The translations under genes were made by a program, and so were the position numbers. The notes under the pieces were generated by a model. The model was given only the letters and a program-made list of their open reading frames with translations. It was not told the origin of the DNA and ran no database searches. This document shows positions 22,079 through 30,551 of a stretch of DNA of 35,124 bases, piece after piece. Origin of the DNA: Oscillospiraceae bacterium (GTDB lineage: Bacteria; Bacillota; Clostridia; Oscillospirales; Oscillospiraceae). Every line of letters starts with the position of its first letter. The stretch's first letter is position 1. The stretch is from NCBI GenBank assembly GCA_017411225.1, contig JAFRDQ010000087.1, positions 1-35,124 on the forward strand. The letters run 5' to 3'.

Positions 22079-22801
22079 TCAGCTGACCACATCATACTGT
22101 ACACTGTCACTATAGTGCCACCATTCGCCGTAATACGGCACGAAGCCCGCGTCGGTCATGGCCTGCTCTAAGAGGCGGGCGTGCTCGGCGGCTGCCTCGG
22201 AGACGTCGGAATAGTCCCGGTCGGCGAGGGCGGAGAATTCGTCGAAGCCGGAGGGCATTTCCACCGCCTCGCCCGAGAGCGTGACGAGCGTGATGTCGAC
22301 CGTATTGCCGCGGCTGTGGCGGGAGCAGCCGGTGTTGGGGTTCGCGACATAGGTACTGTTTGGGCAGACGGCCCAGAGACGGAATTGCGCCGAGACCGGG
22401 CGGCAGGCGTCCCAGATCAGGAGCGCGTAACCCTGCTGCGCGAGGGCGTCTGCGGCGAGGGCGAGCTTTTTGACCGTGCCGCAGCGCAGCTGCGCCGTGG
22501 TGAAATCATAGATCACCTGCCCGGTGAAATTATTCGTCGTGGCATAGCGCAGATCGACGAAGACCGAGGGGATATAATCCTGCACGTTCACAAGCGCGTC
22601 GTCCGGAAGTTCCGGCGTCGGCGTGGGTGCGGGTGCGGGAGTCGGCGTCGGGATCGGGCGCGGCGTGGGAGTCGGCGCAGGTGTTGGACACGGCGTCACA
22701 ACGGGCGTGCGCTCCGGCGTTGGCTCCTCGCGCACGGTCACATGGCCGCAGCCGGTGAGCAGCAGACACACGAGCAGCGCGGCGAGGATTGGCTTTTTCA
22801 T
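22079..22801 (-). CDS. Extracytoplasmic VanX-like D-Ala-D-Ala dipeptidase lipoprotein
   Basis: The 240-residue protein has a lipoprotein signal with lipobox LLTGC (C18), a Pro/Thr linker at about 27-65, and an M15D (VanX/DdpX) peptidase domain. The zinc and catalytic residues match VanX in order and spacing: H162 and D169 in SRHSRGNTVD, E226 and H229 in EWWHY, and R134 in DACRP. Known VanX acts in the cytosol on D-Ala-D-Ala; here the signal and linker put it outside, so wall-derived peptides are a more likely substrate. It follows the M56 gene by 15 bases and so belongs to the blaI operon. MKKP has a weak AGAAAGAAG site. Confidence 0.9.
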   Translation of the reverse strand: MKKPILAALLVCLLLTGCGHVTVREEPTPERTPVVTPCPTPAPTPTPRPIPTPTPAPAPTPTPELPDDALVNVQDYIPSVFVDLRYATTNNFTGQVIYDFTTAQLRCGTVKKLALAADALAQQGYALLIWDACRPVSAQFRLWAVCPNSTYVANPNTGCSRHSRGNTVDITLVTLSGEAVEMPSGFDEFSALADRDYSDVSEAAAEHARLLEQAMTDAGFVPYYGEWWHYSDSVQYDVVS

Positions 22802-22816
22802 GGGGCTTCTTCTTTC

Positions 22817-25396
22817 TCAGCGGGAGATGCGCAGCGTGACGGACGAGACGTCCGGCGCAGCCTGCGGCAGTTCGAGTTCGATATAGTACTGCGCGCTGCG
22901 ATCGAGATCGCGGAAGACGACGCTGCCCCCGGGGTTTTCCACCGCGAGTTCCTGCACGGGCGTTGTTCCTTTCGCGGTGTCATACAGCCGCACCGTGGCG
23001 GCCTCGTCTAGCTTTACCTTCAGCTGTCCGCGCTCGGCGCGGAGATTGAACGCGGTTCTGGCAAGACTCTGGTTTACGATGGCGCACTCCGCCATCACCG
23101 CCGAGCCGACGGACACGGTGGTTCCGAGCGCTTCCCGCTCCGCCTCGGAGAGCGAGAGCCACTGCCGCATCTGTTCGGTATCGGCGGCAAGATCCGCGCC
23201 CGGCGGCATGTCCCACGCGCTCACATCCATCACGAGCCAGACGCCGCCGGAGCGCCAGAGCGTGACGTTCATGAGGTCGCCCATGCCGGAGTCCTCATCG
23301 TTTCCGGCATAGCGGAAGGTGACGCCGCGATAGAGCGTGACGAGGGCAAAATCGCCCGCCTGCTGCGTGCTCTCGACGGTGTAGCCGATCTGAAAATCCT
23401 CCCGGTACATGCGCTGCCAGAGGTTCTGCTGGCGCATAAATTCCGCGCGGTCGATCACCGCGTCCATGCGGTCCTGAATCTGCAGCGGCTCGGGGTGGAC
23501 GTCCCCGTCGATCAGCGGCGTGAAGCGCACGCCGTCCACCGGGATCGCGGCGCGATCCTTTTCTTTCAAACTGGCGACCGTATTGGCGCGCAGATCGTCG
23601 GTCTCATACAGCATGGTCACGTGCGCAAGGCGCGTGAGATAGTCCGCCGCCGCGTATTCCGGGCCGCTCGGGTCGAGATTCTTTAGATCCGTGCGGTCGC
23701 TGAGTGCGTCGTCCACGAAGGTCTTCAGCTGCGCCTTCTGCTCGGCGGTGAGGCTGCTCTCGTCGATCTGCGCCATCACGCCTTCATAACCCTCGCGCGC
23801 AGCCTCGGCGAGCTTGGCGATCAGCGTTTCGGTATAGGCACCGTCGGTCTTTGGGAAGGCGTTGATGAGCTGCTCGACGGAGGCGTAGCGGAGAAACTCC
23901 ATCATCTCGTCCTTTTGGGCGAAGGTCGCGGAGATCTCCTCGAGCGAGAGCTTGTTTTCGGGATTTAAGAAGCTGTCGACGATCTCATAGAGTCTGCGGA
24001 TGCTGTCGGCTTCCCTCTGCCCTTCACGCGGACTGCAGCCGACGGTCGCGTGGACAGCGACGGGGCTCTCCCCTTCGTACTGACGAACGAAGTCCGCCAT
24101 GAGCCAGATGCCCCCGTTCCACTCGCAGCGCTGGGCGTCCACGGGCACGCCGCGCACAGTGCAGGTCTCGGTGAAGGCGTCGCCGATGACGGGCAAGGAC
24201 GTCGGCAGGAGCGTCGTCTTCTCCAGAAACACCATATAGGAGCCGCGGCGGCTGTGATCATCCCATTCCAGCGTGACGCCGCGGAAGGCGCCGTCGGCGT
24301 CAAACCGCGCATGACCTGAGAAGGCGTCCGCCCGCTCGGCGGAGAGCATCTGCTCCGCGTCCGGGCCGGTCATGATCGAGTCAATCTCCGCATCCATCAG
24401 GGCCTCAACGTGATCGGCGTAGACCGCCGGTAGCTCGTCTACCTCCCGGAACGTGAGTTCGGGCAGGGGCTCCGCCGCCGGGCGGTCGGTGAGGAAGAAG
24501 ACCGCGACGGCGATCAGCGCGAGGACGGCGGCGAGGACGAGCCAGAAGGCGGGCTTTTTATAGTTCAGCACGGCACGAATGCGGGGTTTCACGCCGATCT
24601 CGCCGAAGGCGACGGGAAACGTGAAGGCGGTGCCGCGCGGGCTGCTGCAGTCGAGCAGCGCCTGCGAATAGGCGGCTCTGCCCTCGCGGTCGAGGCCGCG
24701 GACGGCGTGCTCGTCGCACGCGAGCTCCAGATCGCGGCAGAAGAGCACATACGCCAGCCACATCAGCGGGTGGAACCAATAGACGGCGAGGAGCAGCCAG
24801 CCGATGAGCTTCCACCAGTTGTCGCCCCGGACGATGTGCGCGCGCTCGTGCGCGAGGATATAGACGTTCTGCGCATCGTCCCAGCCGTACGGGAGATAGA
24901 TGCGCGGGGAGAAGAGACCGAGGACGAAGGGCGTGTCGATCTCATCGCAGAGCCAGACGCCGTTTGCCATGCGCACGGAGGCGCGCAGACGGCGGCGCAG
25001 GCGCAGGTCGCTCACCGCCGCCCAGAGGAGCACGGCGATCATACCCGCGAGCCAGACGCGGCTTAAAACGGCGGTGAGATCCGGCGCGGCGGGCGTCGGG
25101 GCTGCCGGCGCCGCGGGCACGGTCTGCTCCGGCGTAATGGTCGGGGCTTCCTGCGCCGGAAGGAGGATGTTCGGCATCTCCTGCACGGTCTGCACGACCG
25201 TCTCCGGCGGGGGCATGAGGCTCGCGCGCCACTGGATCTGCACCGGGCAGACGAGGCGGAACGCCACCAACGCCCAGAGCAGGCAGACAAGGCGCTTCGG
25301 CGCGTTTTTCAGCAGCGAGCGCAGCACGATCACAACCAGCACCAGAGCGCTTCCATAGAGCCCCATGCGCGCCAGCTGCAAAAACAGCTGCTCCAT
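22817..25396 (-). CDS. BlaR1/MecR1-like M56 membrane metallopeptidase with a novel ectodomain
   Basis: This 859-residue protein begins with the M56 sensor-protease layout: membrane helices near 7-27, 32-48, 110-128 and 197-218, then HERAH (183-187) as HExxH and the ELACDEHA block as the third zinc-ligand region, and a last helix near 285-303. In BlaR1 this protease inactivates BlaI after ligand binding. The external part here (about 305-859) is long and shows none of the SxxK/SxN/KTG motifs of the BlaR1 penicillin-binding sensor that I can see, and ends in a beta-rich segment (VRLYDTAKG, YYIELELP). The ligand is thus probably not a beta-lactam. The ATG at 25396 has GGGAGGAGGG; it follows blaI by 2 bases. 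Confidence 0.9.
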   Translation of the reverse strand: MEQLFLQLARMGLYGSALVLVVIVLRSLLKNAPKRLVCLLWALVAFRLVCPVQIQWRASLMPPPETVVQTVQEMPNILLPAQEAPTITPEQTVPAAPAAPTPAAPDLTAVLSRVWLAGMIAVLLWAAVSDLRLRRRLRASVRMANGVWLCDEIDTPFVLGLFSPRIYLPYGWDDAQNVYILAHERAHIVRGDNWWKLIGWLLLAVYWFHPLMWLAYVLFCRDLELACDEHAVRGLDREGRAAYSQALLDCSSPRGTAFTFPVAFGEIGVKPRIRAVLNYKKPAFWLVLAAVLALIAVAVFFLTDRPAAEPLPELTFREVDELPAVYADHVEALMDAEIDSIMTGPDAEQMLSAERADAFSGHARFDADGAFRGVTLEWDDHSRRGSYMVFLEKTTLLPTSLPVIGDAFTETCTVRGVPVDAQRCEWNGGIWLMADFVRQYEGESPVAVHATVGCSPREGQREADSIRRLYEIVDSFLNPENKLSLEEISATFAQKDEMMEFLRYASVEQLINAFPKTDGAYTETLIAKLAEAAREGYEGVMAQIDESSLTAEQKAQLKTFVDDALSDRTDLKNLDPSGPEYAAADYLTRLAHVTMLYETDDLRANTVASLKEKDRAAIPVDGVRFTPLIDGDVHPEPLQIQDRMDAVIDRAEFMRQQNLWQRMYREDFQIGYTVESTQQAGDFALVTLYRGVTFRYAGNDEDSGMGDLMNVTLWRSGGVWLVMDVSAWDMPPGADLAADTEQMRQWLSLSEAEREALGTTVSVGSAVMAECAIVNQSLARTAFNLRAERGQLKVKLDEAATVRLYDTAKGTTPVQELAVENPGGSVVFRDLDRSAQYYIELELPQAAPDVSSVTLRISR

Positions 25397-25398
25397 GG

Positions 25399-25764
25399 TC
25401 AACCCTCCTCCCGGTAGGAATCGATCATGCGCTGCAGCTCATCCACCTCCGGCGGCGTGAGCTTCTTGCCTGCGGCGAAGGCTGAGAGGAACGCCGGCAG
25501 CGAGCCGGAGAAGGCCTCGTTGACAAACTGCGTGCTCTGCATGCTGTCATATTCCGCGCGCGTGACGAGCACGCGCACCGTGCCGTGGTCGTTGACGAAG
25601 AGGCCCCGGTCGCAGAGCTTTTTGAGGACGGTATAGGTCGTGGATTTCTTCCAGCCGAGCGCCTCGGCGCAGAGCCGCACCAGCTCCGGCGAGGAGAGCG
25701 GCGCGTTGGCCCAGATGAGCTCGGCAAAGCGCGTTTCGATCGCGCCAAGTCGTTTGGTTTCCAT
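25399..25764 (-). CDS. blaI: BlaI/MecI-family transcriptional repressor
   Basis: The 121-residue winged-helix protein fits the BlaI/MecI/CopY family: IETRFAELIWANAPLSSPELV, LGWKKSTTYTVLKKLCDRGLF (recognition helix and wing), and a helical dimer part (SGSLPAFLSAFAAGKKLTPPEVDELQRMI). In the family, the cognate M56 protease cleaves or inactivates the repressor within that dimer part. It is the first gene of an operon with the M56 protein and the VanX-like lipoprotein. Two 21-bp dyads overlap its promoter, so autorepression is likely. AAAAGGAGG precedes the ATG. Confidence 0.95.
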   Translation of the reverse strand: METKRLGAIETRFAELIWANAPLSSPELVRLCAEALGWKKSTTYTVLKKLCDRGLFVNDHGTVRVLVTRAEYDSMQSTQFVNEAFSGSLPAFLSAFAAGKKLTPPEVDELQRMIDSYREEG

Positions 25765-25780
25765 GAGAATGCCTCCTTTT

Positions 25781-25826
25781 CAGTCTATTACTAACCGACT
25801 GAGTACAGTCTATCATCGACAGACTG
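25781..25826. promoter_or_regulatory. Tandem 21-bp dyads, probable BlaI-type operator
   Basis: Two copies of a CAGTC-N11-GACTG dyad lie at 25781-25801 and 25806-25826, centres 25 bp apart. The rightmost covers the -10 hexamer. The 4-base spacer creates a third, inner palindrome CAGTC-type across both. Confidence 0.8.
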
Positions 25827-25835
25827 GAATGTCAA
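25807..25835 (-). promoter_or_regulatory. Promoter of the blaI operon
   Basis: On the minus strand a perfect TTGACA (25830-25835) and TAGACT (25807-25812) are 17 bases apart. The -10 sits inside the upstream dyad. Confidence 0.8.
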
Positions 25836-25872
25836 GAGGTTTTTTATAACTCTGACAACCTTCTGACACAGC

Positions 25873-25901
25873 TTGCTTTGGGTATGGCATGGTGCTATAA
25901 T
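25873..25901 (+). promoter_or_regulatory. Promoter of glyS
   Basis: TTGCTT (25873-25878) is 17 bases from a perfect TATAAT (25896-25901). The leader of about 62 bases has one small hairpin (CCACTA/TAGTGG) just before the AAGGAGG site and is too short for a T-box. Confidence 0.75.
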
Positions 25902-25969
25902 ATAGTGTCTCAAAATATGAGAACATTTTCGCTTCCACTATATCCATTAGTGGGGCAAGGAGGAAACGC

Positions 25970-27367
25970 ATGAAAAACACCGAAAAAACCATGGACAAGA
26001 TCGTGGCGCTGTGCAAGGGACGGGGCTTTGTTTACCCGGGCTCCGAGATCTACGGCGGCCTTGCAAACTCCTGGGACTACGGCCCGCTCGGCGTGGAGCT
26101 GAAGAACAACGTCAAGCGCGCGTGGTGGAAGAAGTTTGTGCAGGAAAACCCCTACAACGTGGGTCTCGACTCCGCCATCCTCATGAACCCGCAGGTCTGG
26201 GTGGCCTCCGGCCACGTGACGACCTTCAACGATCCGCTGATCGACTGCAAGGGCTGCCACGCCCGGCACCGCGCGGACAAGCTCATTGAGGAATGGGCCA
26301 AGGCCAACGACCCCTCCGTGAACGTGGAGGCCATGACGAACGAGGACATGGTCGCCTTCATCCGCGAAAAGGGCGTTGCCTGCCCCGTGTGCGGCAAGAG
26401 CGATTTTACCGATATCCGCAAGTTTAACCTGATGTTCAAGACCCATCAGGGCGTGACCGAGGACACGGCGTCTGAGGTCTATCTCCGCCCCGAGACGGCG
26501 CAGGGCATCTTCGTCAACTTCAAGAACATCCAGCGCACCACGCGCCGGAAGATCCCGTTCGGCGTCTGCCAGATCGGCAAGAGCTTCCGCAACGAGATCA
26601 CGCCGGGCAACTTCATCTTCCGCATCCGCGAGTTTGAGCAGATGGAGCTCGAGTTCTTCTGCGAGCCGGACACCGATCTCGAGTGGTTCCAGTACTGGCG
26701 CGAGTTCTGCCACAAGTGGCTGCAGGAGCTGAACATGTCCGACGACAACCTCCGTCTGCGCGACCACGAGCCGGAGGAGCTGAGCTTCTACTCCAAGGCG
26801 ACGACCGACTTTGAGTACCTCTTCCCGTTCGGCTGGGGCGAGCTCTGGGGCGTGGCCGACCGCACGAACTACGACCTGACGCAGCACATCGAGCACTCCG
26901 GTCAGGATCTCGATTACTTCGATCAGGAGAAGAACGCACACTATGTACCCTACGTCATCGAGCCCTCCCTCGGCGCGGACCGCGTGACGCTCGCGTTCCT
27001 GTGCGAGGCGTACGACGAGGAGGTCGTGGACGAGGCGAAGAACGACACGCGCGTCGTGATGCATTTCCACCCCGCGCTCGCGCCGTTCAAGTGCGCGGTG
27101 CTGCCGCTCTCCAAAAAGCTCTCCGGCCCCGCGACCGAGCTCTACCACAAGCTGCAGAAGCAGTTTATGTGCGACTATGACGAGGCCGGCTCCATCGGCA
27201 AGCGCTATCGCCGTCAGGACGAGATCGGAACGCCGTTTTGCGTGACGTTCGACTTTGACAGCGAGACCGACGGCTGCGTGACCGTCCGCGACCGCGACAC
27301 GATGCAGCAGGAGCGCATCCCCATGGACGAGCTCGAGAGCTACATCGCGAGCCGCATCGTTTTCTAA
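25970..27367 (+). CDS. glyS: Glycyl-tRNA synthetase (class II, homodimeric type)
   Basis: Charges tRNA-Gly with glycine. The 465-residue length and the start ([29 protein letters not shown]) are typical of the alpha2-type enzyme rather than the alpha/beta GlyQ-GlyS one. Class II motifs are visible: [15 protein letters not shown], then [28 protein letters not shown] (motif 2), and the motif 3 region [15 protein letters not shown] zinc-ribbon-like insert, [12 protein letters not shown]...CPVCGK, is at about 89-142. The C-terminal anticodon-binding domain covers about 360-465. AAGGAGG lies before the ATG. It starts the operon with the small membrane protein and probably nadE. Confidence 0.97.
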   Translation: MKNTEKTMDKIVALCKGRGFVYPGSEIYGGLANSWDYGPLGVELKNNVKRAWWKKFVQENPYNVGLDSAILMNPQVWVASGHVTTFNDPLIDCKGCHARHRADKLIEEWAKANDPSVNVEAMTNEDMVAFIREKGVACPVCGKSDFTDIRKFNLMFKTHQGVTEDTASEVYLRPETAQGIFVNFKNIQRTTRRKIPFGVCQIGKSFRNEITPGNFIFRIREFEQMELEFFCEPDTDLEWFQYWREFCHKWLQELNMSDDNLRLRDHEPEELSFYSKATTDFEYLFPFGWGELWGVADRTNYDLTQHIEHSGQDLDYFDQEKNAHYVPYVIEPSLGADRVTLAFLCEAYDEEVVDEAKNDTRVVMHFHPALAPFKCAVLPLSKKLSGPATELYHKLQKQFMCDYDEAGSIGKRYRRQDEIGTPFCVTFDFDSETDGCVTVRDRDTMQQERIPMDELESYIASRIVF

Positions 27368-27370
27368 GCT

Positions 27371-27754
27371 ATGCCGCAGGTTCTGCCCACGCCCCCGGAA
27401 CGGGAGGAGCCCGAACACCCGGGATTTCAGATCGTGCACTGGCTGCGCCCCTTCGGCAGCGGACTGGTGCTGCTGATCTTCATCCTGTTTCTGGTCTATG
27501 CCTTCTCCACCGGGCGCGAGCCGATCAAGGGCTATGTCCCGCCGCACGACGGGGCATACTACGCGCAGCACCTCGACGAGCTCGCTTCTGAGCTCAACGA
27601 CACGGTGCTCGCGCTCGTCGACCCCGAGGCCACGGCCGAAGTGACGGGAGACACCGTCACCGTCACGATCCCGGCGGACAGCTTCGTGGTGACGCGCGCC
27701 GCGGTGCTGCGGTACTTTGATTCGCAATTGGTACAATTTGAAGAATCTAAATAG
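27371..27754 (+). CDS. Small single-pass membrane protein, unknown function
   Basis: The 127-residue protein has a Pro/Glu-rich N-terminus, one membrane helix (SGLVLLIFILFLVYAF, about 30-45), and an outer or soluble part with YYAQHLDELASELND and a beta-rich end (DTVTVTIPADSFVV). No family recognised. It starts 3 bases after the glyS stop and lacks a clear Shine-Dalgarno of its own, so translation is probably coupled to glyS. nadE follows 17 bases later. The place between two housekeeping genes, with a normal start and codon use, supports a real gene. Confidence 0.8.
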   Translation: MPQVLPTPPEREEPEHPGFQIVHWLRPFGSGLVLLIFILFLVYAFSTGREPIKGYVPPHDGAYYAQHLDELASELNDTVLALVDPEATAEVTGDTVTVTIPADSFVVTRAAVLRYFDSQLVQFEESK

Positions 27755-27771
27755 AAAAGAGTGAACGCTTT

Positions 27772-29667
27772 ATGAAAGACGGATTCCTGAAAGTTGCCGC
27801 GGCAGCGCCGATGCTGCGCCCGGCCGACCCCATGTACAACGCAGAGCAGATCATCGAGGTCATGAAAAAGGCTGACAAGGAGGGCGTGAAGGTCCTCGTG
27901 TTCCCGGAGCTGAGTCTCACGGGCGCGACCTGCGGCGACCTGTTCTACCAGAACACGCTGCTGCGCGGCGCGCTCGCCGCGCTCGAGCAGGTGGCGGACG
28001 CCTCCACCGGCATGGATATGCTGATCTTCGTGGGTCTGCCCGTGGAGAAGGGCGCGAAGGTCTATGACTGCGCCGCCGCGATCTCCGACGGCAGCGTGCT
28101 CGGCCTCGTCCCCGCCGAGAACGTGAGCGACAAGCACTTCACCGCCGGCTGCGACTGCGTGACGGAGCTCTACCTCTTCGACGAGCCGGTGCTCTTCGGC
28201 TCGAAGCTGCTGTTTGACTCCAACGTGATGCCCGACCTCAAGGTCGCGGCGCAGATCGGCGCGGACGCGGACGCCCCCGTGGCTCCCGCCGCGGCGCACG
28301 CCCTCGCCGGCGCGACCGTGATCGCGCAGCTTTCGGGCTTCCAGATGAGCATGTATTCCGCCGGCGTGATGCCCGCCTCCATCAAGGAGCAGAGCCGCCG
28401 CCTGATGGCGGGTTACGTCATGGCCGCCCCCGGCTTCGGCGAGAGCAGCACCGACGCGACCTACTCCGGCCTCTGCGCCGTGACGGAGCTCGGCCGCATC
28501 CTCGCCTGCAAGGAAGACGGCTGCACCTATGTCTCCACCGAGCTCGACATTGAGCTGATGGTCGCCGCCCGCCGCAAGGCGAAGAGCTTCGAGGGCTGCG
28601 CCTGCGAATACACCGAGCTTGGCTGGGGCGAGGAGCTCGCCGAGACGACCCTCACCCGCCCGTTCGGCAAGTATCCCTACCGTCCGGCGGACGAGAAGGA
28701 CTACCACGCGGCGGCAAAGCGCCTGCTGCACATGCAGGCCAGCGCCCTTGTGCGCCGCATGCAGTACGCGAACCTGAAGCACTCCGTCGTCGGCATCTCC
28801 GGCGGCGTGGACTCCACGCTCGCCGTCATCATCTGCGCCGAGGCCGCGAAGATGATGGGTCTGCCGAAGGACACCGTCACCGCCGTGACCATGCCCTGCT
28901 TCGGCACGACCGACCGCACGAAGTCGAACGCGATCATCGTCTCCGAGCAGCTCGGCGCAACGGTACGCGTGATTGACATCGGCGAGAGCGTCATGCAGCA
29001 CTTCAAGGACATTGACCACGATCCCGAGAACCGCAACGTGGTTTACGAAAACGCGCAGGCGCGCGAGCGCACCCAGATCCTGATGGACATTGCCAACGGC
29101 TTTGCCGACGGCGGCATTCACGTCGGCACCGAGGATATGAGCGAGTTCGCCGACGGCTGGTGCACGTACAACGGCGATCACATCTCCATGTACGATGTGA
29201 ACGCCGGCTCCACCAAGACGATGGTGCAGATGGTCGTGCGCTACGTCGCCGAGACGACCGACGACAAGGTGCTCGCGGACGCCCTCTTCGACGTGCTTGA
29301 CACGCCTGTCTCCCCCGAGCTTCTGCCCCCGACCCGCAACGGCGAGATCGCGCAGAAGAGCGAGGAGTCCGTCGGCCCCTACAATCTGCAGGACTTCTTC
29401 CTCTACTACCTCGTGGAGCAGGGCTTCGCGCCCGGCAAGGTGCTGCGTCTGGCCGACATCGCCTACGGCGACGAGTTTGACCACGAGACGCTCAAGAAGT
29501 GGCTGCGCAGCTACTGCAAGCGCCTGTTCAGCCAGCAGTTCAAGCGCTCCTGCCTGCAGGACGGCCCCACGCTCGTGAACTTCTCCCTCAGCCCCCGCAC
29601 GGGCTTCCTCATGCCCTCGGACGGCTCGCCGGAGCTTTACTTTGCATCTGTCGATGCGCTGGAATGA
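27772..29667 (+). CDS. nadE: NAD+ synthase with a glutaminase domain lacking catalytic Lys and Cys
   Basis: Makes NAD from deamido-NAD, ATP and an ammonia source. The 631-residue protein has the two-domain layout of glutamine-dependent NadE: a nitrilase-type domain (1-270) and an ATP-pyrophosphatase synthetase domain with the PP-loop VGISGGVDSTLAVI (about 340-352) and STKT in NAGSTKTM. In the nitrilase domain E46 (FPELSLTGA) is present. The Lys position (the VVPK block in homologues) reads GLVPAEN (A115), and the nucleophile position (EICEDLW block) reads QIGADAD (G163). Flanking AGATVIAQLSG and GFGESSTD align well, so this is not a misalignment by shift. The domain is likely inactive and the enzyme ammonia-dependent. 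Confidence 0.93.
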   Translation: MKDGFLKVAAAAPMLRPADPMYNAEQIIEVMKKADKEGVKVLVFPELSLTGATCGDLFYQNTLLRGALAALEQVADASTGMDMLIFVGLPVEKGAKVYDCAAAISDGSVLGLVPAENVSDKHFTAGCDCVTELYLFDEPVLFGSKLLFDSNVMPDLKVAAQIGADADAPVAPAAAHALAGATVIAQLSGFQMSMYSAGVMPASIKEQSRRLMAGYVMAAPGFGESSTDATYSGLCAVTELGRILACKEDGCTYVSTELDIELMVAARRKAKSFEGCACEYTELGWGEELAETTLTRPFGKYPYRPADEKDYHAAAKRLLHMQASALVRRMQYANLKHSVVGISGGVDSTLAVIICAEAAKMMGLPKDTVTAVTMPCFGTTDRTKSNAIIVSEQLGATVRVIDIGESVMQHFKDIDHDPENRNVVYENAQARERTQILMDIANGFADGGIHVGTEDMSEFADGWCTYNGDHISMYDVNAGSTKTMVQMVVRYVAETTDDKVLADALFDVLDTPVSPELLPPTRNGEIAQKSEESVGPYNLQDFFLYYLVEQGFAPGKVLRLADIAYGDEFDHETLKKWLRSYCKRLFSQQFKRSCLQDGPTLVNFSLSPRTGFLMPSDGSPELYFASVDALE

Positions 29668-29681
29668 TTCCTGACAAAAGA

Positions 29682-29714
29682 AACTGCACCCCGCAAGAAA
29701 AGTGGGGTGCAGTT
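29682..29714. terminator. Terminator after nadE
   Basis: AACTGCACCCC (29682-29692) pairs with GGGGTGCAGTT (29704-29714), followed by CTTT on the plus strand. Confidence 0.85.
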
Positions 29715-29763
29715 CTTTATGATGTTGTACTGCTGATCCGCTGACCGGGACGTATGATCGCCG

Positions 29764-30354
29764 TCAGCCCAGCAGGCTCGCAATCAGCTCCGCGCACTTC
29801 TCCAGTCCGAGCGCCGACGTGCAGAGCATGAGGTCATAGTTGCTTCGCTGCGCCCATTTCCTGCCGGTGACATACTCGTAGCTGGTCCTTCTGCGCTTGT
29901 CCACGTCGCTGATCCTCTTCAGGGCCTCTTCCTCGCTGCAGCCCTCCAAACGGCAGACACGCTCCGCCTTGAAGTCCTGATCGGCATAGAAGAACACGTG
30001 CAGCGCATTCGGATGATCCTTCAGATAGTAGTCTGCCCGCCGTCCGGCGATCACGCAATTCCCCTTTTCGACAAGCTGGACGATAAACTTGCCCTGCTCG
30101 CGAAAGATGTAGTCGGCGTCTTCGTTTTCCGATCTCGCGAGAACCGGGAAAACCTCATGGAAGATGTTCTTTCTCTGACGAATTTCCTTGTCCTCGGTCG
30201 CGGCGACATAGGATTCTGAGATCATAAACTTGTCCGCGATATGCGCGATCAGTTCCTTGTCATAGAACTCGTAGTGCATCTTTTCCGCAACCAGACGGCC
30301 GACGTCGTAGCCTCCGCTTCCGTATTCTCTGCTGACCGTCACGATGTTTTTCAT
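29764..30354 (-). CDS. Cytidylate kinase-like family protein
   Basis: A 196-residue P-loop kinase-like protein of the AAA_26/cytidylate-kinase-like family common in Clostridia. It has ITVSREYGSGGYDVG-like P-loop residues at the start (here VSREYGSGGYDVGR), YDKELI, the REQGKFIVQLVEKGNCVIAGRRADY block, and the C-terminal RRRTSYEYVTG. True Cmk is about 220 residues with a different lid, so substrate is uncertain; nucleotide kinase or phosphotransfer in signalling are possible. GAAAGGAG is well placed for the ATG. A TACAAT box at 30406-30411 may be its -10. Confidence 0.9.
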   Translation of the reverse strand: MKNIVTVSREYGSGGYDVGRLVAEKMHYEFYDKELIAHIADKFMISESYVAATEDKEIRQRKNIFHEVFPVLARSENEDADYIFREQGKFIVQLVEKGNCVIAGRRADYYLKDHPNALHVFFYADQDFKAERVCRLEGCSEEEALKRISDVDKRRRTSYEYVTGRKWAQRSNYDLMLCTSALGLEKCAELIASLLG

Positions 30355-30519
30355 CCGATGACATCTCCTTTCTCAGTGCGTTGATCGGGCTTTCCTCTCA
30401 CCTGAATTGTAGCAGGAAAACGGCGGGAAGGAAAGACTTTTTTCGGTCCGAACGTTCCAATCCCCGGGAACAGGATCCGCCGGCATTTGCGCATGGGGGG
30501 GAGCGCGGTCTCAGACAGA
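30355..30519. other. Intergenic region, no gene seen
   Basis: Holds the probable leader and -10 box (TACAAT on the minus strand, 30406-30411) of the kinase-like gene, and a poly-G stretch near 30496. No convincing frame or repeat. Confidence 0.6.
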
Positions 30520-30550
30520 AAACCGGAAACCCGCGATGGGTTTCCGGTTT
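30520..30550 (-). terminator. Terminator after the tyrosine phosphatase gene
   Basis: A 13-bp perfect stem AAACCGGAAACCC/GGGTTTCCGGTTT with a 5-base loop begins just past the TGA (30552-30554) and has T-rich ends on both strands. Confidence 0.85.
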
Positions 30551-30551
30551 T

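Noticed and set aside
22079..22801. Vancomycin resistance cassette
   Set aside because: No vanH, vanA-type ligase or vanRS genes nearby, and the dipeptidase-like protein is predicted to be exported.
25902..25969. T-box leader before glyS
   Set aside because: The leader is only about 62 bases; no specifier stem, T-box sequence or antiterminator can be seen.
25910..27736. 608-codon minus-strand frame opposite glyS
   Set aside because: Shadow of glyS and the following gene; no ribosome-binding site or motif.
27559..29484. 641-codon minus-strand frame opposite nadE
   Set aside because: Shadow of nadE; repetitive Gly/Val/His/Leu composition.
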